Part shown: positions 26,153 to 35,299 of the stretch, one piece after another
Position numbering within the stretch: the stretch's first letter is position 1
Layout of the letters: each line of letters opens with the position of its first letter
Source: Priestia megaterium
GTDB lineage: Bacteria > Bacillota > Bacilli > Bacillales > Bacillaceae_H
Direction: 5' to 3'
Length of the DNA: 64,000 nt
Assembly (NCBI RefSeq): GCF_009497655.1
Contig: NZ_CP023317.1
Coordinates: 3,625,501-3,689,500, forward strand
Made by a program: the position numbers and the translations under genes
Notes under the pieces: generated by a model
Seen by the model: the letters and a program-made list of their open reading frames with translations, nothing else
Database searches by the model: none
What the model was told of the DNA's origin: nothing

Positions 26153-27442
26153 ATGAATTGGTTTAAACGAAACAACGTGCACGCCGAAGCCGCGGCTGTC
26201 GAATCCATCACTGTAAAGCTTCATGTATCGGATCCGATGATAAAAAAGCAGATTAACATGATTTCCTTAACAGCAGAGGATCTCGAACGAATTGCCAGAT
26301 TTCAAGTTCACGCGCTGAACGCCATCGAAGAAATCGTGAATGATTTTTATAAAGCTATTGGCGAACAGGCTCATTTGGTTGCGATTATCGAAAAGCACAG
26401 CAGCGTCCATGCATTAAAACAAACGTTAAAACAGCACATCTTAGAAATGTTTGATGGACAAATAGACGACGCTTTTGTGGTAAAACGTCAAAAAATTTCC
26501 AAGATGCACGTTAAAATTGGACTTGAGCCAAACTGGTATTTGTGCGCATTCCAAAATTTATTTACGTCGCTTCTTTCAGTATGTGAACGTACGATGGAAT
26601 CAAAAGAAGAATGTCTAGCTTTTATCGCAAGTATGACAAAACTTATTAGTCTAGAACAGCAAATTGTGTTAAAAGCCTATGAGCTTGAATATGACGAGCA
26701 GCGCGCTGGACTTCAGACTCAAAAAGAGAAAATTCAGCTAGAAATCTCTCGTACATCATCTATCCTTTCTTCGTTATCTGAAGAAACGAAGAAATTTATG
26801 AATCAAATGCACAGTCAGTCTTCTGACGTCGTTTCTTATGCAAACAAAAGCTCTGAACTAGCAGAAGTCATTGAGAAGGAATCCGTTACGAGTCAAGCAA
26901 AATTAAAAGAAGAACAAAACATGCTTGGAAGCATACAAAAAAATACGTCGCTCATTCAAAACAAAATGAAAACGCTCGAACATACATCACAGCAAATTCA
27001 TCAAATTGTTTCCATTGTTACTTCTATTGCGGAGCAAACGAATTTATTGGCATTAAACGCTTCGATTGAGTCTGCTCGAGCAGGTGAGCATGGAAAAGGA
27101 TTTGCAGTGGTGGCACAGGAAGTACGGAAGCTTGCAGAAGAAACGAAGAAATCGATTTCTAATATTTCTACTTTTATCGGAGACATTCAAAAACAAATCG
27201 AAAGCGTTTCGGCGTTAGGTGGAGAAGTCGCTACATTAACAAAAGATACAGCTGACAATATGAACAACATTACTTCTTTTTTCACGAACGTCCTTAGCAT
27301 AACAACCGAGAACAAACAGCAAACCGTTCTAACAAAAAAAGAGCTTGATAAAATCGCTGACGCAATGAAGCAGCTATCTCTGCGGATTGAGAAGATGGCC
27401 CATTCCTCAGAAGAACTTGAACGGTTAACTGAAAAAAGTTGA
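26153..27442 (+). CDS. hemAT: HemAT-type heme aerotaxis transducer, 429 aa
   Basis: An N-terminal globin-coupled sensor domain (about 1-180) with proximal His119 in [14 protein letters not shown] is followed by a coiled coil and a soluble MCP signalling domain with the hairpin tip ([28 protein letters not shown] split around residues 295-325). It has no membrane segment. Length and domain order match B. subtilis HemAT, which binds O2 on heme and signals through CheA/CheW. The ATG at 26153 (AAAGGTG upstream) is preferred over GTG 26144. It is monocistronic, with a convergent terminator shared with scoC. Confidence 0.9.
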   Translation: MNWFKRNNVHAEAAAVESITVKLHVSDPMIKKQINMISLTAEDLERIARFQVHALNAIEEIVNDFYKAIGEQAHLVAIIEKHSSVHALKQTLKQHILEMFDGQIDDAFVVKRQKISKMHVKIGLEPNWYLCAFQNLFTSLLSVCERTMESKEECLAFIASMTKLISLEQQIVLKAYELEYDEQRAGLQTQKEKIQLEISRTSSILSSLSEETKKFMNQMHSQSSDVVSYANKSSELAEVIEKESVTSQAKLKEEQNMLGSIQKNTSLIQNKMKTLEHTSQQIHQIVSIVTSIAEQTNLLALNASIESARAGEHGKGFAVVAQEVRKLAEETKKSISNISTFIGDIQKQIESVSALGGEVATLTKDTADNMNNITSFFTNVLSITTENKQQTVLTKKELDKIADAMKQLSLRIEKMAHSSEELERLTEKS

Positions 27443-27447
27443 TATGC

Positions 27448-27484
27448 AAAAAAGCCTTCTCAGCTTGCACAAGAAGGCTTTTTT
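27448..27484. terminator. Bidirectional terminator
   Basis: Stem AAAAAAGCCTTCT/AGAAGGCTTTTTT with an 11-base loop between hemAT and scoC. Confidence 0.88.
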
Positions 27485-28013
27485 ATTTTTTCAAGCTAGC
27501 GGGCTCTTGAGAAGAACGTTCGATGAACTGGACAAAATCATCTCCGTATATGCTTCGAATCAGAGCCGTCAGCTCAACAAAGTCAGGCAGCTCTCCATAA
27601 ACATCTCGCAGCGGCATCGCTCCTTGAAACAAAGGATTTTCAAGAGGGTTATAATCCTCGATCGTTTTTAAAAACATCTTTTTTCCTTCTTCTGTGAGCT
27701 GCACGTATGTATTCCGCTTATCTTTCTCATTTTTAGAAAGGGTAAGATAGCCCCGCAGGTGCAATTTTTTTGCAAAGTTAAAAGCTGTGGATAAATGCAT
27801 GACGCCTAGCTTTGAAATGTCGGTCATCGACGCAATTTCCAGCTGATAAGCAATCCCTAAAATGTGATGCTCATTAATGCTCAGATCGTACGGCTTAACC
27901 CACTGTTCCCAATCCTTTTCAGTAGACTTCCAAAGAGCTTTGCTTACTTGCATCACAAGCTGATTAAACAGCATGGCATCTTTAATCGTATCTTGATTTA
28001 ACGTGCGTTTCAC
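27483..28013 (-). CDS. scoC: ScoC (Hpr) transition-state regulator, MarR family, 176 aa
   Basis: The middle is nearly identical in wording to B. subtilis Hpr: ALWKSTEKDWEQWVKPYDL, INEHHILGIAYQL, GVMHLSTAFNFAKKL, DKRNTYVQLTEEG, and IYGDDFVQF near the end. ScoC binds upstream of protease, oligopeptide-permease and sporulation genes and represses them during growth. This protein is ~27 residues shorter than the B. subtilis one, lacking the variable charged tail. It stands alone, with a leader region (28014-28170) that holds no other gene. Confidence 0.92.
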   Translation of the reverse strand: MKRTLNQDTIKDAMLFNQLVMQVSKALWKSTEKDWEQWVKPYDLSINEHHILGIAYQLEIASMTDISKLGVMHLSTAFNFAKKLHLRGYLTLSKNEKDKRNTYVQLTEEGKKMFLKTIEDYNPLENPLFQGAMPLRDVYGELPDFVELTALIRSIYGDDFVQFIERSSQEPASLKK

Positions 28014-28169
28014 CTCTTCACTTCCTCTCTAGAAATGCAACCGTTCACATCATTTGTCCCTAAGACTTTATAAATAAAAAGAATGAAAATATATACAGAA
28101 TATTATACATGATTGCTTATATATTTCAACTTATTTTGCATAAAAATAAATTTAAACGTTTCTTTATGT

Positions 28170-28211
28170 AAAAACCAGGCGTGAACGTTCAGTGTTCACG
28201 CCTGGTTTTTA
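28170..28211 (-). terminator. Terminator of sigV-rsiV
   Basis: Perfect 17-bp stem AAAAACCAGGCGTGAAC/GTTCACGCCTGGTTTTT with a 7-base loop; the rsiV stop lies at its edge. Confidence 0.9.
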
Positions 28212-29072
28212 ATGAATATACCGTTTACCAACTAGAAGGTTTGAAATAACGTCCGTTGGAATTTCAAACTCAATGTTTCCCATATATCCTGGAGCGACTT
28301 TGTATTTATCAAATACAATTCTAAGCTTGTGATCTTTTGTAATGTAGAAGCTTTGATTTTCAGCAATCTCTTTAAAAGGATCCATATCTTCTTCAGTCAG
28401 CCAATAGATTTTGCCTTCTTCATGCTTCATTTGATCTTTCATTTGCTGTTTAATATTTTCACTAATGACCTTTATATAGCTTTTATCTTTGAACAAACTT
28501 GGAAGCGTAACGAGCACTTCGTGTTTTTTATCAATCGTGTCGTACTGATTAACGCTCGACGTTGAAGCTCTCGATTCTTCCACATATCGATGAACCACAA
28601 GCAAATCATCAGTATCCGTCATAATATCATAGCCGCTGCTGACAGCCACGTTTCCTTTCTCTTCTTTTCGTAATGTTTTCATCTCTTTTTTAAACTGTTC
28701 ATACAGCTGTTCATTTTCTTTTATATACTTTTCATTTAAGTTTGTTTGAAGACCTTTGTTTTCCAAGCCTGAAATCGATGGTGTTTTCACGTCAATACGA
28801 GAATGCTTTTCTTCTTGTTTTAGTTCCTCAAATGTAATTACTTCTACTACTTTTCCCAGTACAGGAATTTTTGCCATTGCATTTGCCGCATCTGGACTTA
28901 CATTCACCGTTGTGATAAAAATCATCGCTGCTGCCGCAATCGAGCTCGGCCAAATATAGAATTTCTTTTTACGAGGGTGTGAAAAAAGTGCCTGTGCAAC
29001 AACACCATCTAATTCGTCTGGAATAGGAATGTCATGATACTGCTTCTTTAACTTTTCTATTTTTTCATTCAT
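28209..29072 (-). CDS. rsiV: RsiV, anti-sigma factor for SigV, 287 aa
   Basis: Short cytoplasmic N-terminus, one membrane helix (IWPSSIAAAAMIFITTV), then a long extracellular domain of the DUF4179/DUF3298 type (SSGYDIMTDTDDLLVVHRYVEE, HEVLVTLPSLFKDKSY, ITKDHKLRIVFDKYKVAPGYMG). An Ala-x-Ala sequence just after the helix (DAANAMA) fits the signal-peptidase cleavage known for RsiV. In B. subtilis lysozyme binds the extracellular domain and triggers cleavage, freeing SigV. The ATG overlaps the sigV stop (ATGA). Confidence 0.9.
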   Translation of the reverse strand: MNEKIEKLKKQYHDIPIPDELDGVVAQALFSHPRKKKFYIWPSSIAAAAMIFITTVNVSPDAANAMAKIPVLGKVVEVITFEELKQEEKHSRIDVKTPSISGLENKGLQTNLNEKYIKENEQLYEQFKKEMKTLRKEEKGNVAVSSGYDIMTDTDDLLVVHRYVEESRASTSSVNQYDTIDKKHEVLVTLPSLFKDKSYIKVISENIKQQMKDQMKHEEGKIYWLTEEDMDPFKEIAENQSFYITKDHKLRIVFDKYKVAPGYMGNIEFEIPTDVISNLLVGKRYIH

Positions 29073-29569
29073 TGTTCTAAGTCCTCCTCCGTCATCGTAA
29101 TCCGCAACAGGTTCAACGCTCTGTATAGCCTTGTCTTTACTGTATTTACATTTTCCTCAATGATTTCCGCAATTTCGTCCATTTTTAAATCTTCGAAAAA
29201 CCGCAGAATAATAATGGTCTTATATTTAATCGGCAGCTGATCCATTGCTTGCTTTAAATCAATATCTTCATACTGATCTTCACGTCCGCTGCTCAGATAC
29301 TCAAGCTCTTCATCGCCCATAAGCGTTAAACGTTTATGCTTACGCAGGAAATCGATTGCTGTTCGTACAACAATTTTATAAAGCCAGCTGTTAATCGATT
29401 GAATATCTTTGATACTGTCTATTGAAATGAGTGCTTTTTTAATCGATTCTTGCACAATATCAAGCGCATCTTCTTGATTTTTTACATAGCTAAAAGCAAG
29501 CCGGTAAAAATCTGCTTTATGCTCGGTTATGCATGCTACGAGCATCTGATGTGCATCGTGTTTTTTCAT
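29069..29569 (-). CDS. sigV: SigV, ECF sigma factor, 166 aa
   Basis: Region 2 reads FYRLAFSYVKNQEDALDIVQES, and region 4 reads YKTIIILRFFEDLKMDEIAEI then NTVKTRLYRAL. Wording and length match B. subtilis SigV closely. The gene order sigV-rsiV with a 4-bp overlap is the usual ECF/anti-sigma pair. Upstream on the minus strand is an AAAC-N17-CGTCTA promoter of ECF type, so it is probably autoregulated. oatA, the usual next gene in B. subtilis, is absent; a PdaC-like gene sits divergently instead. Confidence 0.93.
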   Translation of the reverse strand: MKKHDAHQMLVACITEHKADFYRLAFSYVKNQEDALDIVQESIKKALISIDSIKDIQSINSWLYKIVVRTAIDFLRKHKRLTLMGDEELEYLSSGREDQYEDIDLKQAMDQLPIKYKTIIILRFFEDLKMDEIAEIIEENVNTVKTRLYRALNLLRITMTEEDLEQ

Positions 29570-29618
29570 TGTCTTTCATACCCCTTCTATTTTCTCTTGC
29601 TGAAGTACATCTATAAGG

Positions 29619-29645
29619 TAGACGGAATGAGTAGAAAAATAGTTT
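29619..29645 (-). promoter_or_regulatory. ECF-type promoter of sigV-rsiV
   Basis: On the minus strand the -35 AAAC (29645-29642) and -10 CGTCTA (29624-29619) are separated by 17 bases, the pattern of SigV/SigX/SigM-type promoters. Confidence 0.75.
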
Positions 29646-29666
29646 GGTTTTTTTAAAAAAAAAGTA

Positions 29667-29693
29667 AAACTAAATGATGGTCTCATGCGTCTA
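29667..29693 (+). promoter_or_regulatory. ECF-type promoter of the PdaC-like gene
   Basis: The -35 AAAC (29667-29670), 17-base spacer and -10 CGTCTA (29688-29693) have exactly the same elements and spacing as the opposing sigV promoter. Transcription would start near 29700, which supports the ATG at 29730. Confidence 0.78.
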
Positions 29694-29729
29694 TTAGGTA
29701 GATATATACAAAAAGGGGAATATTACTAC

Positions 29730-31139
29730 ATGAAAACCATGGGCTACAAACGTATTTTGACACTGCTTGGATGCTGTATTTTGTTTCTTGGTACAGCAGG
29801 GTATATCGTCAAAGCAAACAGTACAGAGAAAAAAACGGCAAGTATTCAAACAGATCAAACCTATCCAGACGTTGAAATTCAAACGCTAGTTAAGGACCTT
29901 ACCGACGGAGGCTATGCCATTAGCTACCCTTCCTTTGGTAAAAAAGAAATTGATCAATCCATTCAAGCTTACGTAATAGATCAAGTGGCACACTATGAAA
30001 AAAAGCTGAAGAAGCAGTCAAAAAAGAAAAAATCTGAATTAACGATTACATATAAAATCGTCCATTACAGCAAGCAAACGCTAAGCGTTGTCTTTGATGA
30101 ATATGAATCTGTAAATGGAGAGAAAGGAACGTCTTCTCTCAAAACCTTTACATTTGACCTGCCTGCTCAAAAACAAATGACGTTAAAAGATTTATTTAAC
30201 GAGAATGCAAACTATTTAGATCGCCTTTCGGCTATTTCATATGCTGAATTAAAAAAACAAATGAAAAAAGCTGATTTTGACCCGGGCCTTCAAAAAGGAA
30301 CTCAGGCAGCCAATCAAAATTTCAGTCAGTTTGCGCTGCTTGAAAACAGTATTGTGATCTACTTTAAGCCTTATCAGCTAGGTGCTGAACAAACGAAAAC
30401 CAAAACGATCGCTATCCAAAAAGATTTATTTAAAGACATGCTGAGCGATGCTTACAAAGACGAAGCAGCAAATAAAAATAAAGTCAAAGAAACGCCTCCA
30501 AAACATATCGTTAACGAAATGCCGCAGCAAGGAGCGCCTATTGATCCAACTAAAAAAGTCGTTGCGATGACCTTTGATGATGGACCTAACCCTGCATCTA
30601 CCAATGTGATTTTAGATGGATTAAAAGAAGTGAACGGACACGCTACCTTTTTTGTGTTAGGAAGCCGCGTTCAATATTATCCTGAAACAATCGAACGTAT
30701 GGTGAAGGAAGGCAACGAAGTCGGAAATCACTCTTGGGACCACCCTCAGCTCACACGTTTAAATGAAGCGCAGGTCAAACACCAAATAGGCGATACCCAA
30801 GCCCTTATTAAACAAGTGAGCGGCTATGAACCACTGCATGTACGTCCTCCTTATGGAGCTGTGAATGCAAATGTAAGACGTTATGTCGGAAATGTTGGCG
30901 TGACTCTATGGGATATCGATCCTGAAGACTGGAAATATCGAAACGTTCCTCACTCCGTTCAAGCAGTTATGAGCCAAGTCGGAGACGGAAAAGTTATTTT
31001 AATGCATGATATTTATCAAACAAGTGCCGAAGCAGCGGTTGAAATTATGAAGCAGCTTCACGCACAAGGATATCAGCTTGTTACGATTTCACAGCTAGAA
31101 CAAGTAAAAAAAGAGCGGGAACAGCTGCACTTGCAGTAG
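29730..31139 (+). CDS. pdaC: PdaC-like secreted polysaccharide deacetylase with DUF4163/DUF3298 domain, 469 aa
   Basis: An N-terminal anchor (ILTLLGCCILFLGTAGYIV) is followed by DUF4163 and DUF3298 modules (about 50-245), then a NodB deacetylase domain. Its five motifs are visible: TFDDGPN, HSWDHPQL, RPPYGAV, LWDIDPEDW and ILMHDIYQ. The layout is that of B. subtilis PdaC, which deacetylates MurNAc/GlcNAc in peptidoglycan and raises lysozyme resistance. The start at 29730 is chosen because the promoter -10 lies at 29688-29693, past the longer in-frame start at 29685. The ribosome site AAGGGG is 11 bases away, rather far. Confidence 0.88.
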   Translation: MKTMGYKRILTLLGCCILFLGTAGYIVKANSTEKKTASIQTDQTYPDVEIQTLVKDLTDGGYAISYPSFGKKEIDQSIQAYVIDQVAHYEKKLKKQSKKKKSELTITYKIVHYSKQTLSVVFDEYESVNGEKGTSSLKTFTFDLPAQKQMTLKDLFNENANYLDRLSAISYAELKKQMKKADFDPGLQKGTQAANQNFSQFALLENSIVIYFKPYQLGAEQTKTKTIAIQKDLFKDMLSDAYKDEAANKNKVKETPPKHIVNEMPQQGAPIDPTKKVVAMTFDDGPNPASTNVILDGLKEVNGHATFFVLGSRVQYYPETIERMVKEGNEVGNHSWDHPQLTRLNEAQVKHQIGDTQALIKQVSGYEPLHVRPPYGAVNANVRRYVGNVGVTLWDIDPEDWKYRNVPHSVQAVMSQVGDGKVILMHDIYQTSAEAAVEIMKQLHAQGYQLVTISQLEQVKKEREQLHLQ

Positions 31140-31154
31140 AGGATCGCAGACGAA

Positions 31155-31190
31155 TGCGCTGCAGCCATTAGGATGGCTGCAGCGCTTTTG
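31155..31190 (+). terminator. Terminator of the pdaC-like gene
   Basis: Perfect 13-bp stem GCGCTGCAGCCAT/ATGGCTGCAGCGC with loop TAGG, then TTTTGTTTTTTT. The loop region contains the minus-strand stop codon of the gerB gene, whose last codons form the stem. Confidence 0.88.
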
Positions 31191-32283
31191 TTTTTTTTAT
31201 GCGATGTTTAATAAAGGCTATACAGAGCAGCGTAAGCGGAATCACTACGTGAAAAGGGATAAAAAGTAGCACCGGCATAATCGTTAAGCCTTCTTTTAAA
31301 TGCTCTTGAAAATTACTTGCAATCGTCAGAGAAAAAAATAAAATCACCGTGCCAACAGGATATGTCAGCGCAGAAGGTCGTTTTACCTTAAACAGCGTGG
31401 AAAGCCCCACAATTACCGCGTAAAAAAAGACGCTGATTTTAACAAACCCTCCAATGACTAACGCAATCATAAAAAACACGTCTAGCCGCTCTAAAAAATC
31501 AGCTACTCTAATGCTCTCTACCGTACTTAAAAGCGGAAAGACCGACCTGTTAGTCAACCCTATCCCTAATACACTCACGTTGATCGCCATTGTAATTGCT
31601 AAATTAATGCCGCTTAACACAATGCCGCAAAGGCCTACAAGCTTTACTTTTTTAGGATCTTTTACATATGGAAAAATCATCGTAAACACAACAGCTTCTC
31701 CATACGGAATATACAGAGTCTGAGTGGCGACTGTTTTTAAAACCGGCCAAATCCCATCTCCAAGTATCGGTTTTAAAGAAGTAAAATCAATTAATCCTGA
31801 AACAAAAATAAGCACAAATCCTGCTACAGCCAAGATATACATCAAAATAAACATGAGCTCTCCTGCCCGAGCCACTACTTCAAGTCCTTTGTGCACAGTA
31901 TAAATAATCAACAGCATCAGCATCGCGTTCACGACAAACAAAGGGCTGTCGGGGTAGCCAAATGTCAGCAGCATTTCTCCAAAATCACGAAGTACGCGAG
32001 CGGCAGCATATGAAAAATGAAGCAAATATAAAAAAGCAAGTGCAGATCCCAAGACTTTCCCTAGCAGCTTTTGCATGTATTCTGTCGGCAGCATGTTAGG
32101 ATAGTACCTATACAGCCGGTAGTAAATGAGGTAAAGCAATAAGCTCCCAAACATACCGAGTAAAATAGCAAGCCAGGCGTCTTGTTTTGCATCCATTGCA
32201 AGCGGAATGAGCAATGCGCTTCCATGTTCAAAAAGGACGATTAAAATAAAAAACTGCACAGAGCTAATTTTCACTTTTTCCAC
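31168..32283 (-). CDS. Germinant receptor B subunit (GerAB/GerKB family), 371 aa
   Basis: Ten hydrophobic segments of the spore-germination permease family (APC-like): ISSVQFFILIVLFEHGSALLIPLAMD at the N-terminus and AGELMFILMYILAVAGFVLIFV in the middle. In the receptor the B subunit binds the nutrient. The GTG start at 32283 has AGGAGG 9 bases upstream. It is the third gene of an A-C-B operon, 17 bp after the C gene. The C-terminal residues are encoded in the stem of the opposing terminator. The nutrient specificity cannot be told. Confidence 0.88.
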   Translation of the reverse strand: MEKVKISSVQFFILIVLFEHGSALLIPLAMDAKQDAWLAILLGMFGSLLLYLIYYRLYRYYPNMLPTEYMQKLLGKVLGSALAFLYLLHFSYAAARVLRDFGEMLLTFGYPDSPLFVVNAMLMLLIIYTVHKGLEVVARAGELMFILMYILAVAGFVLIFVSGLIDFTSLKPILGDGIWPVLKTVATQTLYIPYGEAVVFTMIFPYVKDPKKVKLVGLCGIVLSGINLAITMAINVSVLGIGLTNRSVFPLLSTVESIRVADFLERLDVFFMIALVIGGFVKISVFFYAVIVGLSTLFKVKRPSALTYPVGTVILFFSLTIASNFQEHLKEGLTIMPVLLFIPFHVVIPLTLLCIAFIKHRIKKTKALQPS

Positions 32284-32300
32284 TCATTGCTCCCTCCTGT

Positions 32301-33530
32301 TTACTGGCGTTGTTTTACCGCATCAGACATAAACGACTTGTTTCGCAAACCTGCTCGTCTTACATACGCTTCTACTTTCACATCCATCTCCACTTCAGGA
32401 AAATACACATCGCTCCACTCATGCTGAAGCCTTTTCCACTGCCTCGGATAATTTTCGTGCACGACTTCTCCAAATCCCACAACATCCGTCTGTTTTTTTT
32501 GAGCAAAAGCAAACGCTTCTTTTATTTCGTTTTCAATCGCTGCTTCTATTTTTTTTTCAATATCAAGAATCACAAATGGATTTTTAATATCTATAGGTAC
32601 TTCCATTTCACCAATATCTCCTTCTACTCTAGTTCGTACAATCATCTTTGGTTTGCCGTTTACCATATTTGCACTCACATTTGTTCGCTGACGGACGACT
32701 TGATAAGCAATGGCTTTCTTTTTATCTTTCCATGAAATATTCACATCTGTTCCCTGCACTTTATCCCGCAGCCACATCACGCCTCGCGCTTTTTTTCCAT
32801 ATAAAAATGTAATCAACTTCCCATCTTTAAACATGCCGAGTCCTTCTGCACGAAGAGTCGATTCAGGAGCAGTTTGCTGAAGATTTTGCAGCGTTTGGGC
32901 TTTTTGAGCGCTACCTCTTATTCCAAACCCTGACATCAGCGCTTGACTTCCCGGGGATTCAAGGTTTTTCATAACTTCTTGAGCCGATACTTTCATATGT
33001 TCTCCCCACTTTTGTTCGGTGAGTTCCAGCGTTTTAAGGACTTTATTAGCTGGAATTTTATCAATTGGCGTAAGAGATTTTACAAAACTGGAAGCTTTTA
33101 CGCCGTTTGCAATGACCATATCAGATGTAATTCGAAATTCCGGATCTCGGTCAATGCCATCAATAATAACATCAATGCCCTCCGTTCTCGCTAGGCTTTC
33201 TCCGATCACAATTAAGTTTGTATGAGCGTAGTACAGTCTTCTTGATACCGTGCTCGATGCTCTTCTGCTTGCTTCTACTAAGTTTGCGCCTTTTGCTCCG
33301 TATACGGAAACAGACGGACTTTGGGTACCACCCCCGCCGCCTTGAAGACCGCCGGCTACGTTACCTGGATTAATAATTTGTAGCGTGATTTGATACTGAC
33401 CATCTTTTGTTTTATCAATTCCCATCGCTGCGACAATCGCTAAATCGGTTAATTCCTTACTGCTCCAGCAGCTTGAAAGGATGCAAATCGAAAATGCCAT
33501 AACTGTACATAAAAGCCCTTTACGCATCAC
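32301..33530 (-). CDS. Germinant receptor C subunit, Ger(x)C lipoprotein, 409 aa
   Basis: Lipoprotein signal (CTVMAFSICILSSC, lipobox LSSC), then CWSSKELTDLAIVAAMGIDK, the typical Ger(x)C opening, and the C-terminal conserved part (FQWKRLQHEWSDVYFPEVE-like, near residue 370). A Gly-rich stretch (GGLQGGGGGTQ) lies at about 65-75. It overlaps the A gene by 8-11 bp; ATG 33527 or GTG 33530 can start it. The order A-C-B differs from the more usual A-B-C. Confidence 0.88.
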   Translation of the reverse strand: MMRKGLLCTVMAFSICILSSCWSSKELTDLAIVAAMGIDKTKDGQYQITLQIINPGNVAGGLQGGGGGTQSPSVSVYGAKGANLVEASRRASSTVSRRLYYAHTNLIVIGESLARTEGIDVIIDGIDRDPEFRITSDMVIANGVKASSFVKSLTPIDKIPANKVLKTLELTEQKWGEHMKVSAQEVMKNLESPGSQALMSGFGIRGSAQKAQTLQNLQQTAPESTLRAEGLGMFKDGKLITFLYGKKARGVMWLRDKVQGTDVNISWKDKKKAIAYQVVRQRTNVSANMVNGKPKMIVRTRVEGDIGEMEVPIDIKNPFVILDIEKKIEAAIENEIKEAFAFAQKKQTDVVGFGEVVHENYPRQWKRLQHEWSDVYFPEVEMDVKVEAYVRRAGLRNKSFMSDAVKQRQ

Positions 33531-35142
33531 TTTGATCGCCTTCTTTCACCGTAGTGTTTGCCATTCCCCGGCTTTTAGGAGGCATTGGGCGCTGGTTGTC
33601 TCCTTCTCTCACCATATTTCCACTACTGATGAGCCTTGGTCTTTGTCTAAGCGTCCACCACGGCATGCGAACAATGGTATCACCTGAATTGCTCGGAATA
33701 AATGGAGCAAGAGGCGTCATGTATGGAACACCGAATGAACGAAGACTGCAGAGATGAACAATCATCATTAAAAAGCACAGGATAATGCCATAAAACCCGA
33801 AAGTAGCCGCTGCAATCATAAAAACAAAGCGAATGAGCCGAGCAGAAATCGCAATGGCAAATGAAGGCGTCGCAAAGCTTGCAATCGCCGTCATCGCTAC
33901 AACAATAACCATCGCTGGAGATACAATCCCTGCTTGAACCGATGCTTGCCCAATCACGAGCGCTCCTACAATTGAAACTGCAGAACCGATCGCCCTTGGA
34001 AGTCGAATACCAGCTTCTCGCAAAATTTCAAATGTGACTTCCATAATGAGCGCTTCAACCAAGGAAGGAAACGGAACATCTTCCCGCTGTGCAGCAATGG
34101 CGATGAGCAGCTTCGTCGGAACCATTTCTTGATGAAAAGTTGTGATCGCTACATACGTAGCCGGTGCAATCAGTGAAATAAAAAAAATAAGAATGCGTAA
34201 AAAACGAATCGACGTGGCAATATCAAAGCGTGAATAATAATCTTCAGGAGACTGAAAAAACTGAATGAAGACAGCAGGTGCAATCAGCACGAATGGCGTT
34301 CCGTCTACAAAAATCGCAATACGCCCTTCTAAGAGATTTCCTGCAACGATATCGGGACGCTCCGTGTGATACATTGTAGGAAAAGTAGTGTACGTTTGGT
34401 CTTCAATAAGCTGCTCTACATAGCCTGATTCTAAAATGCTATCGATATTAATTTGGTTAAGACGCTTCTTTACTTCTTTTACGATTTTGTCATTGGCAAT
34501 CCCATTAATGTACATCATTGAAACGTCTGTCTGCGTTACTTTCCCAATCTTCATCGTTTCTACCCATAAGTCAGGCGATTTGATAATTCGCCTGACCATG
34601 GGCATGTTTTTAGCAATCGATTCCGTGAACCCTTCCTTAGAACCCCGAACGACAAGCTGTGTAGTCGGTTCTTGAATGGAACGCCACTCCCCGCCTTTCG
34701 TACCTGCACTCATCGCATGGTTGTTTCCATCTATCAAGATAAGCGTGTCTCCTGACATCAAGGCGGGAAACACTTCACTCCACGTATGTAAAATCGCAAT
34801 GTCTCCAATTCCTACTACATCTTCTTTTAATAACGTAAAAGCATTTTGAGGTGTTATTGGTTCAGAAAACACGTCATCTTTCATCATGGTGTCTACTAAA
34901 AGCTCTTGGATAGACTGATTGTCTACAATTCCGTCTATATAGATAACAGCGGCTTGAATGACTGCCCTTTCCCCAATTTTTATATAGCGGATCACCATAT
35001 CCGAGCTGTTCCCCGTTCGCTTTTTTATGTTAGCTATATTACCTTCAAGCGACTGCATCAGCAGTTCTTGTTCCTCTGGTAGCGAACCTTCTGTTTCCTT
35101 TTTATTGTCTTTGCTTTTTTTATTTTTAAATAAAGAAGGCAC
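33520..35142 (-). CDS. Germinant receptor A subunit (GerA family), 540 aa
   Basis: An N-terminal soluble domain (about 1-290) with EELLMQSLEGNIANIKKRTG-like opening, then the conserved NLLEGRIAIFVDGTPFVLIAPAVF transition and five or so membrane helices (IATSIRFLRILIFFISLIAPATYVA..., LPRAIGSAVSIVGALVIGQASVQAG). I chose the GTG at 35142 (VPSLFKNKKS) because AAAGG lies upstream; the much longer open frame (to 35391) would run through the promoter and into the divergent gene. It is the first gene of the receptor operon. Confidence 0.88.
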   Translation of the reverse strand: MPSLFKNKKSKDNKKETEGSLPEEQELLMQSLEGNIANIKKRTGNSSDMVIRYIKIGERAVIQAAVIYIDGIVDNQSIQELLVDTMMKDDVFSEPITPQNAFTLLKEDVVGIGDIAILHTWSEVFPALMSGDTLILIDGNNHAMSAGTKGGEWRSIQEPTTQLVVRGSKEGFTESIAKNMPMVRRIIKSPDLWVETMKIGKVTQTDVSMMYINGIANDKIVKEVKKRLNQINIDSILESGYVEQLIEDQTYTTFPTMYHTERPDIVAGNLLEGRIAIFVDGTPFVLIAPAVFIQFFQSPEDYYSRFDIATSIRFLRILIFFISLIAPATYVAITTFHQEMVPTKLLIAIAAQREDVPFPSLVEALIMEVTFEILREAGIRLPRAIGSAVSIVGALVIGQASVQAGIVSPAMVIVVAMTAIASFATPSFAIAISARLIRFVFMIAAATFGFYGIILCFLMMIVHLCSLRSFGVPYMTPLAPFIPSNSGDTIVRMPWWTLRQRPRLISSGNMVREGDNQRPMPPKSRGMANTTVKEGDQSDA

Positions 35143-35192
35143 GATTAAAAACACCTTTCTTTTCTTTTTTTTAGCTTTTTCCAAATAAATGC

Positions 35193-35223
35193 TTTGTATG
35201 CAATTTTTAATAGAACAATCAAA
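35193..35223 (-). promoter_or_regulatory. Candidate SigG-type promoter of the germinant receptor operon
   Basis: On the minus strand GCATACAAA (-10, around 35201-35193) is preceded by a TTTGAT/TGATTGTT -35-like stretch 17-18 bases earlier. Forespore SigG drives ger operons, with -10 CATAMTA. This is a moderate match only. Confidence 0.4.
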
Positions 35224-35299
35224 GCGTAAGACCAAAAAAATAACAAAAACTATCAGTAGAATGTTTTTAAGAAAAAAATAAAAACGGAGAGTGAGACAT

